From: Phorcus lineatus
Lineage: Eukaryota; Mollusca; Gastropoda; Trochida; Trochidae
Assembly: GCA_921293015.1 (NCBI GenBank)
Contig: OV121095.1
Location: 38,599,484-38,663,483, forward strand
DNA length: 64,000 bases
Reading direction: 5' to 3'
Position numbers and translations under genes: made by a program. The notes under the pieces were generated by a model. The model was not told where the DNA came from, searched no databases, and saw only the letters and a program-made list of their open reading frames with translations. Of the stretch, positions 1 through 11,507 are shown piece after piece (the first letter of the stretch is position 1; the number at the start of each line of letters is the position of its first letter).

Positions 1-190
1 TGGGTGCAATGCCACACTGAATATCAGTGCAGTACCACCCATGGTTCGCTAGTTCCAGCTGATGCTCGTAGGTTTCACTGCAATGCATAGCCAAATGGTG
101 TTGCGGGCTTTCTCCCTGTAATAACACTAGCAGCCGTGATATAAGTGAAATACTCCTGAAAGCGGCTATTAAACCCACTATTGCCTCGCA
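1..190 (+). repeat. SINE-like dispersed repeat, copy 1
   Basis: This stretch resembles 56935-57125 and 62427-62622 in the same window. Shared landmarks, in order, are a GTTCGCTAGTTC block, GCAATGCATAGCCA, GGGCTTTCTCCCTG, GCAGCCGTGATATAAGTGAA and a 3' end near GTTAAACCC. Three dispersed copies with the same order of blocks point to a short interspersed element. No RNA polymerase III A/B boxes could be placed with confidence, so the SINE label is inference; a MITE is an alternative. Confidence 0.6.
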
Positions 191-1484
191 TAGTTCACAT
201 AGTGTCAAATTGCTACAGAAAACCCACTTCAACAAAACTAAGTGAACTATCAACTGAAGTCTCCATTGCTTGGCATACCCATTAACGTACAACAGCTTTG
301 TCAGATTTGTTTTCCTTAGTTTCATTCTCTTTAAAGTTTACTTTCAACAATTTGCAAATATATAAAAAGTATTGGTACAGCAAATACCTTTGCAATGTTT
401 GTTTGTCTGTCAACGAAATCAACTGTCAACTTAAACAAGATATTCTGCCAAAATCGCCCTATTTTATTTGAACACTGGCATTGTAATCTTAGTCCAGATA
501 TCACTTGTCCTGCTTACATGTAGGGTTAAAGTGATTACATTATCCCAAGAGACAATCTTGTGTTATAAGAGAGCCTCTAGGGTTCTCTGAGCACAACACT
601 CCTCGCCATGCTTCCTTTTGAATTCTCACTTTGCGTTCTAAAAGAATTTCTAATGAAAACAGTGTTTGCAGTATTATCAGGATCATTCATTTGACAACAC
701 AGCATTGTACATATTGTATCCATATTTTCTTATTTCTTGAAAATTCATCATTACCCTAATTGACACTGACCTTTCAGGACCGATTATTTTAATCGTTGAA
801 ACAGAAAATACACATCAATGTCAAGAATAAAAGGCATGTGTAAACTTTCAGAACATTTAATCAAACTGTCAGTTCTTGATTTCACAAGGTGGATACCTTT
901 AACGAGATGGAGTGCGCCATGACAATATCCCCCTTCGACTGCTAGTGGGGATAAAAATTTCAGAAGATAGCACTTTTTCACTTCAGTATAACAAGCTGCA
1001 ATTGTTGGAAGCTTTATTTTGTGAACATCAACAGCATATTAAGAGCATCAATTGGGTTATACAATTGTATACAGGTCTGAAGCCATATATACACACATTG
1101 TTTGATATTCATTATAATCATAGTTTTCTCTTTAACTGCAACTTAACTACCAAGGATGTAATCATGACTTGTAATAGAAATAACAAGTAATAAGGCATAT
1201 ATCGCACTCAAAAAATTTCTTTGCACGGTAATGTCATCTCCATCAATTCTTACCACATCCAAAGGTTGGTTGGCTGACAGCACAAATGCAAAAACTAAGA
1301 GGTAATTTCAGGTAAAGGATGTATGTATACCTGAAAGTGTATTCAAACTAACAATCTAAATCGAGTCAGATATACCACTCAAAAGAAGTTAAGGGTCAAA
1401 CCTATATTTCTGCATAGAAAATTTATAAATTAAATTTTCAAACACATAAGTTTGACATTGCCCTGAAAATTCCTCATTTCAAGG
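191..1484. other. No gene recognised
   Basis: AT-rich sequence with short open frames only. No domain, splice-bounded exon or repeat was recognised. Confidence 0.5.
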
Positions 1485-2054
1485 GCCATACTTTACCATT
1501 ATACTTAGGTTACCTTAAAGAGCTACTCCGTGAGTTGTTGAAGTCATATATGCCAAACTTAACCAATGGTGTCATTTGATCGCGAAGTATCGACTGTTAC
1601 CAAAAAGACACATTTTAAAGCTGCTTGGTTTTTTAAAGTGACAATATAAAGTAAGACGGACAGTGGCACGCGTCAAATAGTCAAACGTAATTTTGGAGAC
1701 TTATCTAAAACAGCCAGGAGGGCAGTTAGGAGTTGATAGTGTTTGTTAGGTTACATAACTAGTATCCATGTATATTGGATGTGATATCTAGGAGATCTAC
1801 ACCTCTGTGCATTTATAAGGCTGTTTTTTTGTCATATACATGTCTTTTGGAAATGACAAGTTTAGATGATTTGATTTTATATCACCACATATGACATTTA
1901 CGTTCGTATCAAATGTAAATAATATGTTATGAAAATCACGGAGTGGCTCTTTAAGCTTTGTGAAAGGATTCAATGTGATCAGGGCATCCTTTCACAAAGC
2001 CTCAAGGTGATCGTAAGTCCTTAAGGTAACCTAAATATAATGGTAAAATATGGG
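1485..2054. mobile_element. Foldback/MITE-like element with nested hairpin insert
   Basis: The left arm (1485-1533) and right arm (about 1936-1954 plus 2021-2054) are inverted copies of each other. They share TTACCATTATA, TTAGGTTACCTTAA and AGAGCNACTCCGTGA. The right arm is interrupted by a 66-bp segment (1955-2020) holding a perfect 15-bp hairpin, flanked on both sides by TTAA. No coding capacity is seen. It is best read as a non-autonomous foldback element carrying a later insertion. Confidence 0.65.
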
Positions 2055-3352
2055 AGTTAAGTTTAACCTTAGTAAAGGTTGCTTTGTAAAAGGATGCCCT
2101 GAGCTTTACGAGATGGTTTTGTCCTTACACGTGCAATAGGTTCATGCTGCTTTCCACTGAAATTTCGAAATGGTCAGCTCAGCGACCATGATTGAAGAAG
2201 AACCATTACACGATGGATTCCACAGAGGTTGTCCACACTTTGGCTATAACCAATTTTCTGTGACACCTTCTGCTTGCTTCAATCCCACTGCATCCACTGA
2301 ATTGTTCTTTCTCTATCATCGCAGTGATTTTTGTGCTCTAGTTGTTTCCCAAAAATGCCTATTGCTAGTTTAAGGATATAACCATCTCAAAAAGGTCAGA
2401 TCAAATTGCGGCTTGGTGATGCAAACAGTTTCATTGACAGTTGAGCTTGAATTGGTGATATTTCAGGGGACTCTCTAATTTGTTGTTTTTGAATGTCTTA
2501 TGCTCTATACACAGGTTTGGTCGTCGGCACTTTGTTCCTAAAAGGTCCAATGAAAAATGGTTGCCTTACCCACTTTTTGAGGGAAGGGCGTTGAATACCA
2601 AATGTACAAATTTTGATTCCCTTAGTTCTAAAAACTGCCTCAGGGGGTGCAGCAGGTTTGGAGAAGTCAAAAAGGTTTAGACAACGATACACGGACATCA
2701 ACCCATGCCATAAGGCCATCTGGCCAGAAAAGCCTAAGATGCTAAGAACTCACACTTGATAACTTTAAGTTGTATAACTAACTTTTGAGTGAAGTTGCAT
2801 CTATTTTAATTTCCAAAGGGAAGGCTATAGAATAATTAACCATCAGGTACAGTGGACAAACGCAGTTATCAAATGTACAACAATTGGCATCACATAAACA
2901 CAAAAAAACACATTTGAATCAAACGATGGAAAACATATAATATGAAAATAACACGTACAGTATTCTTAACACTGAAGTTAAAACATTTGAATAGTTTTTC
3001 AAGTGACATAAACTGAAGAAACATTTCCCGTAAACGAAAATACTGGCATGATGTTACATGATACTGCGATTCTTTGAATGATGTTAATTTCAGAAAACTT
3101 GAAATTAGTCAGTTAAAAATGATGTTTTATTACCCATACGGTTAATCACAAGTGGTCACATATTTTTTATATGAGCACATGTGCACATATCACTTTTATC
3201 TAGCAACAACTGTTTCAGCACGAGTTGATGTATTTCATCGTACATGATGTCATGTAGTGGGACGTTGTAAGAAAAGCAGGCTGTTTTCTGAATATTTCCA
3301 TGCGTTTTAGATTGAATAGAATCTGTAATAAACAAATTATTACACTTGGAAG
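2055..3352. other. No gene recognised
   Basis: Intergenic sequence. A partial echo of the hairpin seen at 1955-2020 (GCTTTGTAAAAGGATGCCC) occurs near 2080-2100. Open frames near 2170-2720 show no domain signature and were not accepted. Confidence 0.4.
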
Positions 3353-3828
3353 TGTGTCACCATTCTCTCCCAACAGAGGTAGCTCTGTCTTAAATTTCTA
3401 TACAACCTTTGTCTTAATTCGAAGGTTTCTCGGTCTTCCAGCAATTTCCCCTGGCGGGACAATATTGCAACTTAAACTACCTGGCTATATTTCAGCCAAT
3501 GAAAACAATGAATGCATGAATAACTTATTTGATATCACACAGGCCTGTGCAATGAAACAGTCGGAAAATGAGGCGTTTGTGTTCTGTAAAGACGACTCAA
3601 AGTGCAAGGTGCATATTCGAATAAAGTTGAGCTTTTGGGAAGGTTACGGAAATAACTTAGGTGATTTGAATGATAACTTTTGAAACGGCGTTGCTGATTG
3701 CACAACTAACTTTGACTGCATCCAATCAGCGTTCTACATTTCGTGCACAAGAAACCTTCGAATAAAGACAGAGATTGTATAGAAATTTATGATGGAGCTA
3801 CCTCTGTTGGGAGAGAATGGTGTGGCAC
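3353..3828. mobile_element. Inverted-repeat (MITE-like) element, 80-bp arms
   Basis: The arms at 3353-3432 and 3750-3828 are inverted copies with scattered mismatches. Both contain CCATTCTCTCCCAACAGAGG, TAAATTTCTATACAA and ATTCGAAGGTTTCT when read towards the centre. The roughly 317-bp spacer has no recognisable coding sequence. Open frames on both strands read the same arm peptide, which shows they are by-products of the repeat. Confidence 0.7.
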
Positions 3829-5500
3829 ATGTCTTTAAAGAAACCTGTGAGAATTCATGAATAAACCTAGCTTTCACTTTGGTAATACAAAACTTCACTA
3901 TCGTTTTGTAATAGTCAAATAACAAACTTCCTCAGGTAATAATCTCTATTTATCAAACGATACATTGCACTATCAATGGAGTGCTATAGTTAGCTTTACA
4001 AAAGTGCTTTATCCTTTGTGAACATTAAAACACAATCGATGCACTGATATTTAGGTAAACTATCATCAGTTTTGACAGAATTGTCTCTCCTGGATTAGAA
4101 TCTGGGCACAAAATGACCAAATCTGTTTCATCAATCAGATTATTCTAATAAAACCTTTGGGAATCACAGCTATTATACATTTCTTTGGATCCAAAACTAT
4201 CACAATAGTGGGTCACAATAGTCTATTGTTATCACAATTGTAATTTGTAATTGACTATTGCAAAATTGACTAATGCTTTTGCAATTTCTAAAAAGCAATA
4301 TTCCAAAAGGGTCAATACTTGACCCTGGTAATCATACTTGGACATGTGCCGTATGACTGTCACAAAACTCATGCAAGGTTGTGTATAAGACTTGCTATCA
4401 CAATACAAAATTCTTACTCGTTTCATAAAAGTAATACGACACATTTCCTTGGGTATTATCACTTGCTTCATAACTCCAAAATATTATGAAGAAGTATTCG
4501 GATTGTGCTTATCATAAATCTTCATTGTAACGCTATTGGGCTTACAAAGTAAATTTTGTAAGTTACGTTTACCAACCCTTCCTATTTGCTCAGGGTTCAT
4601 CATAATGATATTAGATACAAAGTATTCGTAACAAAAAGAGAGAGCCGTTATACATGGCCATTCTGTTCTTCTGTTGGCCATCGCTTCACTGAGGTTACCA
4701 TAGAATAGTTTGTAAACCTCATCTGACGATAAACAAATATAAATCAACAACATCCATACAAAACATTTGACATCAAGAAAGCTTTTCTTCATAAATATCT
4801 CCTCAAACGTGAATCATGAACTCTAAAGTCATTCATTGCACTGGTATCCCATAAGGAAAGGTAAATAAGTACAAAGTTGCTGACACTTTTCATACAACAA
4901 ATATTTGTAATTTTCAATGCTTATTTTCTATCAAATGATAGGCAAAATGCAAATGGTTTTTTTTTTTTACCAACATAACAATAGTTACTTTGTTTATAAA
5001 TATAACATAGATCTTAGATCACTGTTAATATCAAAGTTACCTTTTACAAACTCAAATCAAGTAAAGTATCTTTGGCTATCTTCAACTTCTGTTGTTTTCT
5101 AAATACAATTCTGTTCCTCAAAATTTGTATAACACAAATGATAGGTAAATGCAATTGCGGTGTTGTTATTCTTGACACAATAGAGACAACCTGTCCAACG
5201 CGTCCTTTGAAGTGACATAAATTCTTTCACCCAAGACGCCACTTCACTCACCTCTTCCCAGGTAACCTCTATTACAAGTGAGCCTACTTAGGGCTATCTT
5301 AGCAACAAGAGAGTGTCCATAATCTAGATGCTGATTTTTATTACATTAAAGTGTCAAAAAATTGCAATGATTCTGTCCTTATTTTCATCCATAAAATATT
5401 GGTTACTATTCCGCCATGTAAGAAATATATACACATCACACATTTTTGGGACTCTAGTGTTTCAATAGTTTAAATGCTCGTTTTTAAAAAACACTGCTTG
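3829..5500. other. No gene recognised
   Basis: AT-rich sequence. Two adjacent minus-strand open frames (4232-4471 and 4484-4792) were inspected. The upper one begins with a hydrophobic stretch, but no family is recognised and base composition is like the surroundings. Confidence 0.35.
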
Positions 5501-5513
5501 ATACCAACTTTGA

Positions 5514-5705
5514 TTGCAATCACTACAGGGGTTTTGTTTGCCAAGAAAATGCTCATCTTGTAACAGAACTTTCTTAGGAAGAAATAAAAGTACTCATACG
5601 GGGGAAAGAATGAGTGTCCTTTCTTTAACCACAAATGTGGTGATTAAAGTTGACTTGCATTTTCATCCCAAATGCCAAAATATGATGATTAGTCTTTTTC
5701 AATGA
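5514..5705 (+). pseudogene. Possible decayed C2H2 zinc-finger fragment
   Basis: One frame reads KCSSCNRTF followed by a canonical THTGER linker. A +1 shift after the linker continues with ECPFFNHKCGD, then stops. Cys-x2-Cys, the Phe, the THTGE linker and a following Cys pair are the C2H2 pattern, but histidines are missing and the frame is broken. It lies about 0.9 kb beyond the stop of the real zinc-finger gene and on the opposite strand. This is a weak call; chance resemblance is possible. Confidence 0.25.
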
Positions 5706-6099
5706 AAATCGAGCACTGCCTTCATATATGCATATGCATATGAATAAGCCGTAATTACATGTCCTATTTACTGGAATACTATTCATATGACCTGTTATAC
5801 ATTTCCTAACCATGTCTAGATTAGCCATTCTCTTCACACAGAGGTAGCTCAAGATATATCATCCTACAGGATCTTCTGTTTAAATTTGAACACTTTCAGG
5901 TGATTCCTGATTGGATGCAATAAAAGCTAGTTATGCAAACAGCAAATTTTTTCGAAAGTTATCTTTCACCAATCCTCGGTCAATCCTGTGTGCTTTCAAA
6001 AACTGTGCATTAAAGTCTTAACAGATCAAAGTCATGAAATGTGGCTACTGAATTATTACATTAGCCTCGGTGACAACAAGGAAGCTTCCAGGCAAAAAC

Positions 6100-6109
6100 T
6101 TTATTTATT
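6100..6109 (-). terminator. Candidate poly(A) signals for the zinc-finger gene
   Basis: Two overlapping AATAAA hexamers on the minus strand (TTTATTTATT on the plus strand) lie about 510 bp downstream of the zinc-finger stop codon. They imply a 3' UTR of roughly 0.5 kb across 6100-6619. Position and motif only; no transcript evidence. Confidence 0.4.
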
Positions 6110-6619
6110 TGCTGATATTCAGAAGGTAGTTTCTGTTGCATTTTTGGTCGCTATGGGAATCTGAACCTCAGAAAATGCTCAAAGTAAAACAGAGGTTAGT
6201 GTAGAAGAGTGTGACCTGCGCTACTGCTTTAGGGAGAGAAAGAGGATTATCAATTAAATGGTAATGTCAGTACTTCTTGATAACATGTCATGTATACGAC
6301 GGAATACTATGTTAGACATAAGTGACTCCAACAATACACTCTTGCCACTTTAAATGATCACTCGCCCAGTGTGAAAGACCACCCATTGAGTCTAAACTAG
6401 AAAATCTCTTGTTTAAACATGACATAGCCAAAATTCCATGGACAAATAAATATGCCAACCACTTATAATAATGTCAAACTAATAACAAAATAACCTCTGA
6501 CTTAAAATAGTGACTCGAACATCAATGAATGTTACCATGACTATCATGGAGCAACATTACTGTAAAAAAGGAAAGACCATAACCTAAATCCTTGTATGAA
6601 AATTAAAACATTTCCTTGT

Positions 6620-9289
6620 CTAACTGATAATAATAACTGGAACATCATCTTCCTCCTCCTGTGCAGTTGTTTCATGTGTCTTCAGATGTTCAGCGTACAC
6701 CGTGTCGGAGCTGAACGTCTCACAGCATGTCTCGCACACGTATATGTGCTGCACGTGAGTCTGCATGTGAGTGTTCAGATCTGACTTGGAGGCAGCCATG
6801 TGACCACACTTCTTACACCGCAGCATGGCTTTGTGGAAACGGACGTGTTTAGCATATTTGTGACGGTCCTTGAATGTCTCGCCGCAGGTCTCACAAATCA
6901 TCAGGTCTTTCACATGGGTCTTCAGATGACGAGTGAGACCGACATTAGTAACAAACTTCTGTGGACAGAAGCTGCAGTTGAGAAGTTCTTCGGAATAATG
7001 CTGTTTCAGATGGGCATTGTAATCACTCTCATATGCAAAGGACTCGCTGCAAGTGTTACATTCGAATGCAGGCTTGATGTGAATCTTGAGGTGTTCCTTA
7101 AGTTCCTCCTTCTTAAGAAACTCAAGCTTACATTTATTACACTTCCACCGAATGTCATCCTGGGTCTTGTGACCTCGGAGATGAGCCGCATAAAGAATTT
7201 CATCAGTGAACACCCGGTTGCACTGATCACATGTAAACGAGTGAGCTGCATGTTTCTTGAGGTGATCCCGGAGCTCTTCCTTCAGCATGAATTCCAGTTT
7301 ACATTTGTTGCACTTCCAAGTGATGACGTCTTCGTACTTGTGAGTCTTGAGATGCATGGCATAGATCTTGTCGTCAGTGAATGTACGACTGCAGGTTTCA
7401 CAGATGTACGTGTGGGCTGCATGTAGTTTCTCGTGCTGAGTCAGCCCTTTTTGGGAGGCGAGGACCTGATTGCATGTCTTACATTTGAAAATCTCTTCGT
7501 CATCCTCTTCATCATGGGCACGAAGATGAGCCGTATATTCCTCGTCCTCAGTGAAAGTCTTATCGCACATGTCACATTCATACAGAAAAGCTGCGTGAGT
7601 CTTTAAGTGTTCACTGAGTGTGTCTTTAGAGGTGAACTCTTTCCCACATGTATGACATTTCATCTTCTCCACTGGCGCATCATGTGAGGATTTATGCTTG
7701 GTTAGATCTTTTTCTGAATCAAATTCCTCTCCACATGTCTTACATGGGAACTTCTCCATCACTGTATGAGTGTTTCTGTGTCGGGTAAATCCTCCCCTAT
7801 CAGTGAATGTTCTTCCACAAATGTCACACTCGAATGGCTTGTTATGTACTTTGGCATGGTTCTTAAGCTTGTAAGGAAAATCAAACAACTTGCCACATAC
7901 ATTACAAGTAAGAGATTTTGGGTCTATGTGACATTTCATATGTCCCTCAAGCATTTTAGCACTTATAAAGTCTTTATTACACACACCACAGAGAAAAGGT
8001 TTCGCCTTCTTCTTCTTTTTCTTTCTGGCTAATGCGGTGTAATCGTCATCGCTATAGTTTGAGGCGCTGTCAGATTTAAATTCTTCCTCCACTTCCTCAT
8101 CTGCCTCGTCAGTTCCTTCGGTAGGCAAATAGTCGTCGTCAACTTCTGCCTTCTTTGGCCCCTCAGACTCGCTAGACCCTCCTGTCTCCATTACATTGAG
8201 GTGTGATACAAAGTAAGCCTCATTTTCTTCTTCACTTTCCACCTGGGATGACTCGTCCTCGCATGAGATTTGTCCGTCAGCAAATGCTTGGATCTGGAAG
8301 AGCCTGGATGTTTCCGTATCTACTGCTCCTCCTGGGATGGAGCTCTGAGAGTTCTCCTCACTTGGAGTGGAAGAGACATTGTCATGCGTCTTTGAACTTT
8401 CAGTCTGTGTATCTTTTGGAGCATCTGTTGATCGTTTCATAATTTTTTTAACAAGGCTGTCAAGCCTCAAACTTGATTTGTGTCCACGTTTTCTCTTACG
8501 AGAAATATCTGAGAAGTCACTGTCAGGAAAGTTTGAACTGGAATCAGTGCCGCTGGTCTCACCATATCCAGAAACTTCAGTTTCGTTGACACTGTCCGCT
8601 CCTTCCTCCATTTTGACGTCACTTACTTCTCTTTTGACTCTGTTCACATCAATGAGCTTTTTGTCATTATCCTTATTAGAAAATTCATTCTTATTCAGGA
8701 GGGTATGTTTATCTTTTATCAAAGTAAAATCCGTCTTTTCATCCGGCGTTTCTTGACTTATCTCTGTCACTCCCACCCTTGCGTATTCCTTATCTCTGAT
8801 TTCTTTAACATCTTTTTTCTCTCTAGCGAAATCTTCATGTGTGTCAGGAATATCCTGAGAATCAATGGCATCAGCTTCAGTTCTATCTTGTTCACCACTC
8901 TTGCTTTTAATTTCTTTTTTCAAATCATTACCGCTAATTTCTTTGCTGTAATCATCTCCAAATGTCACATTACCAATCTCATCTCCACAATCATCTTTCA
9001 TCTCCTCATCCATCTTATCAAGTGAATCACTATCCAAAATCTTATCATCGATTTCATTCTCACTCTCTAATCTACTGTCGATGGATTCATCCTCTCCGTC
9101 CCCAAGCTGACCAGTGTCTGCTTCACTCTCAATGTCCAAACGACTGTCTCGGGACTCTTCATTATTATCGCTGCAGTCACTACCGCTCACTTCCTTCTTC
9201 TGTGTCATGTTGAGCACCTCCTTCCCGAGCGCCGTCCACCCAAGAATACTAAACTCGCTTTGCTCCTCTTCGCCTCCCGCTGTCGACAT
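6620..9289 (-). CDS. C2H2 zinc-finger protein, 16 fingers
   Basis: Probable nuclear DNA-binding regulator of 889 residues; target unknown. The start is set at the ATG at 9289 (MSTAGGEEEQ). The frame extends nine bases further but only through a TTG. Residues 1 to about 425 are low complexity, rich in Asp/Glu/Ser, with a basic patch (RKRKRGHKSSLR) and a KKKKKK run just before the fingers as candidate nuclear signals. Sixteen C-x2-C...H-x3-H fingers follow at about residues 431-875. Only finger spacing is canonical: TGEKP linkers are absent. Fingers 5-16 form six two-finger modules in which the second finger has Tyr where Leu is usual and is joined through a short Ala/His or Lys linker. No introns interrupt the frame. 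A strong 3' splice site lies 18 bases upstream of the ATG, so a separate 5' UTR exon is expected. No KRAB, BTB, SCAN or ZAD domain is seen. Confidence 0.9.
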   Translation of the reverse strand: MSTAGGEEEQSEFSILGWTALGKEVLNMTQKKEVSGSDCSDNNEESRDSRLDIESEADTGQLGDGEDESIDSRLESENEIDDKILDSDSLDKMDEEMKDDCGDEIGNVTFGDDYSKEISGNDLKKEIKSKSGEQDRTEADAIDSQDIPDTHEDFAREKKDVKEIRDKEYARVGVTEISQETPDEKTDFTLIKDKHTLLNKNEFSNKDNDKKLIDVNRVKREVSDVKMEEGADSVNETEVSGYGETSGTDSSSNFPDSDFSDISRKRKRGHKSSLRLDSLVKKIMKRSTDAPKDTQTESSKTHDNVSSTPSEENSQSSIPGGAVDTETSRLFQIQAFADGQISCEDESSQVESEEENEAYFVSHLNVMETGGSSESEGPKKAEVDDDYLPTEGTDEADEEVEEEFKSDSASNYSDDDYTALARKKKKKKAKPFLCGVCNKDFISAKMLEGHMKCHIDPKSLTCNVCGKLFDFPYKLKNHAKVHNKPFECDICGRTFTDRGGFTRHRNTHTVMEKFPCKTCGEEFDSEKDLTKHKSSHDAPVEKMKCHTCGKEFTSKDTLSEHLKTHAAFLYECDMCDKTFTEDEEYTAHLRAHDEEDDEEIFKCKTCNQVLASQKGLTQHEKLHAAHTYICETCSRTFTDDKIYAMHLKTHKYEDVITWKCNKCKLEFMLKEELRDHLKKHAAHSFTCDQCNRVFTDEILYAAHLRGHKTQDDIRWKCNKCKLEFLKKEELKEHLKIHIKPAFECNTCSESFAYESDYNAHLKQHYSEELLNCSFCPQKFVTNVGLTRHLKTHVKDLMICETCGETFKDRHKYAKHVRFHKAMLRCKKCGHMAASKSDLNTHMQTHVQHIYVCETCCETFSSDTVYAEHLKTHETTAQEEEDDVPVIIIS

Positions 9290-9322
9290 ACTGCACAATA
9301 TTTACACCTGCAACAGGAAGGA
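9290..9322 (-). promoter_or_regulatory. 3' splice site ahead of the zinc-finger start codon
   Basis: Read on the minus strand, a pyrimidine-rich tract ending TTCCTGTTGCAG borders the exon at 9307. Only 18 untranslated bases then precede the ATG. This suggests the coding sequence lies in one exon and that the promoter and a noncoding first exon are further up, beyond 9322. Confidence 0.55.
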
Positions 9323-11490
9323 TAATTCACTAACTTCTGAAAATAAATTCATTCAAATGTTGAAAATATATTTTGAAAAAAAGTAGTAATTTCTGGTTTG
9401 ATTATGTGATTGGTAGAGCCTTAGCCATGTTGGTTCTACCTCTTTATCCCTATTACTTATTATAACATGTCTTTCAGTGCCAACCAGGTATATTTTTATT
9501 TCTGAAGAAATGACTTTAGTATCGCCGTTGTTGTGAGATAATGACCACTTTGCCACCAAACAATGCGTTCTTTTGCAACAATAAAATGTAAACAATTTCT
9601 ATTATTTTTATTGAAGCATTAATTAAACAATAATTTTCTATTTACATGTTTCAAATAAAAAAAAATATGTGATTACATTCTTATTGTAATATTCTGAATT
9701 TGATAAATAAAATACTACCTATCTCAAGGTCAGAAAAAGGACCGTTCAACTGCCTAAAAAACATTATAACTCTTGGTCAGAGCTAATTTTTAAAATTATT
9801 TTCTTTAAATTTGCGATTTAAAAAAACCTTACCAACTTTGAGACTTTCTACATTTCAAACTCTATCTACTGTAATCTATTGTGGCATAAATTCAACAAGT
9901 ATTTGCATCAAATGCATATTTAAAACATATCTTCCACTATCAACAACAATACACACCAGGAAACACACACCAGACAGTCATAACCAGGGTAAATCAAAGG
10001 TTTGAGGTTGCACTGGTGCCTTCTCGCAACAAAATGCACCATAATTAATTTTGCAAATCATTCATAAAAGAAACACTTTATCAAGTTCTCTATTCTTTAT
10101 GGAAAAGTTTGGTTCTAATACCTTTGTATCCTCGAACTAAAACGTATGTAAACTGATTACACCATAGTAGAAAGCAAAATGCTTCATGTCCGCCATGACA
10201 CCAAAGGGAGAGAACTCTTTTACAAGCAGTTATGCAGGTGCTCGCTTTAGTTATCGATAACTAGAATAACTGGTTCAAATCTCCATGTCACAAAATAACA
10301 ATCGCCTTGAGCTAAAATATTAATATTTTGAATTTGAATGTGCTTAAATTGTTTGTATGATTGTTTTATCGGACCAAAAAATACTCATTATATGAATATT
10401 CAAAAGGTATAATTTAATAAAATATTTTTGTCACGTGTCTAGAGGTATGGACATCTTCGATGAACATCATAATCAGGTATAAATACATACAGACTCTCAC
10501 GCAAGTGTCGCCTTATATCAAATAATTATATAAATACGAGTTGGTAAAAGTTATTGGAAAAAAAGTTAAAGTGGGGTGAGGGCGCAAATATTCTATTTTA
10601 TGAGCTAGGGCTTACGATTGTAACCATGAAAATTGTATACCTTTCATGATTTTTATTTTTCCTAACACGTCACTTCATGTCTTACCCTGGGGAGCTACGG
10701 AAGCCAATTTCTCTCATGTTTTTTTCAAACGTTTTGTACCCAATGTCAAAAGCAAAAGAACGTTTTCATAAGGACAACCTACACACATTTTAGCGATTCT
10801 CGATGTCGTTGGTAATTCGCTACCCCGAGAATGGATGCTCGACTAATAGCTGACATCAAGTGACCAAAACGTATAAAAAAAAAAAACAGGAAGCGGGCTT
10901 ATATTTGTGTATTTACGAATTTAATTAGGATACTTTCGTTTTTAGATGTTATTTGAAGCAGTTCAAATGTTTACGAGTGGATAAGTGTTTCAAAGTCTGA
11001 ACTGCTCATTTCCTTTCTGTACAGGAATTTTATGCACCTTACGAAATACCTTTAAAAGATTTGACTAGCTTTCCAACATTTTAAAACTAAACCTATACTG
11101 TTAAGCACAAATTTCGTTTCCAATAATAATTTCCCCCAACATACGTAATGTTTTATGTTTATAGATTCATCAAAGGATAGTATTTAAAAAATGCTGTTTT
11201 ATCGATCTTATTTTTACGGTGTGTCGAATAAACATGTCTTCATTGTGTTGAATGTTGTTTCTTCATAGGACATACCTTCCCGGTAATAACATTAATGTCT
11301 GAATTCTTTACTTCAAGGTTACTATTTAACCCACTTCGATTTATCCTTGATACTTTATCTATCATGTCACAACCAACTAAAGATTTCTCATTTTAGTGTG
11401 AAACATATATAAACATCGATCTAGAGGTAACAGTCTGTTCCTTATTAATATCCCTAATATTGACACATGAACCCGACAAATTTCGCTAGA
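9323..11490. other. Intergenic, presumed upstream region of the zinc-finger gene
   Basis: AT-rich DNA with no recognised coding sequence. The zinc-finger promoter and first noncoding exon should lie in or beyond this region, but no convincing CpG-rich core or TATA box was identified. Confidence 0.4.
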
Positions 11491-11507
11491 CCCCCCCCCC
11501 CCCCCCT
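11491..11507. repeat. Poly-C tract, 17 bases
   Basis: An uninterrupted run of C. A minus-strand open frame of 86 codons (11377-11637) passes through it as poly-Gly and is not accepted as a gene. Confidence 0.95.

Noticed and set aside
3300-3925. Two opposite-strand frames with the shared peptide FSPNRGSS
   Set aside because: The shared peptide comes from the two arms of an inverted-repeat element.
4232-4792. Two adjacent minus-strand frames, one with a hydrophobic start resembling a signal peptide
   Set aside because: No domain, no composition change against flanks and no clear splice link; hydrophobic starts are common in AT-rich random frames.
6800-7426. 208-codon plus-strand frame inside the zinc-finger gene
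   Set aside because: It is the antisense shadow of the C2H2 coding sequence, which has clear finger motifs on the minus strand.
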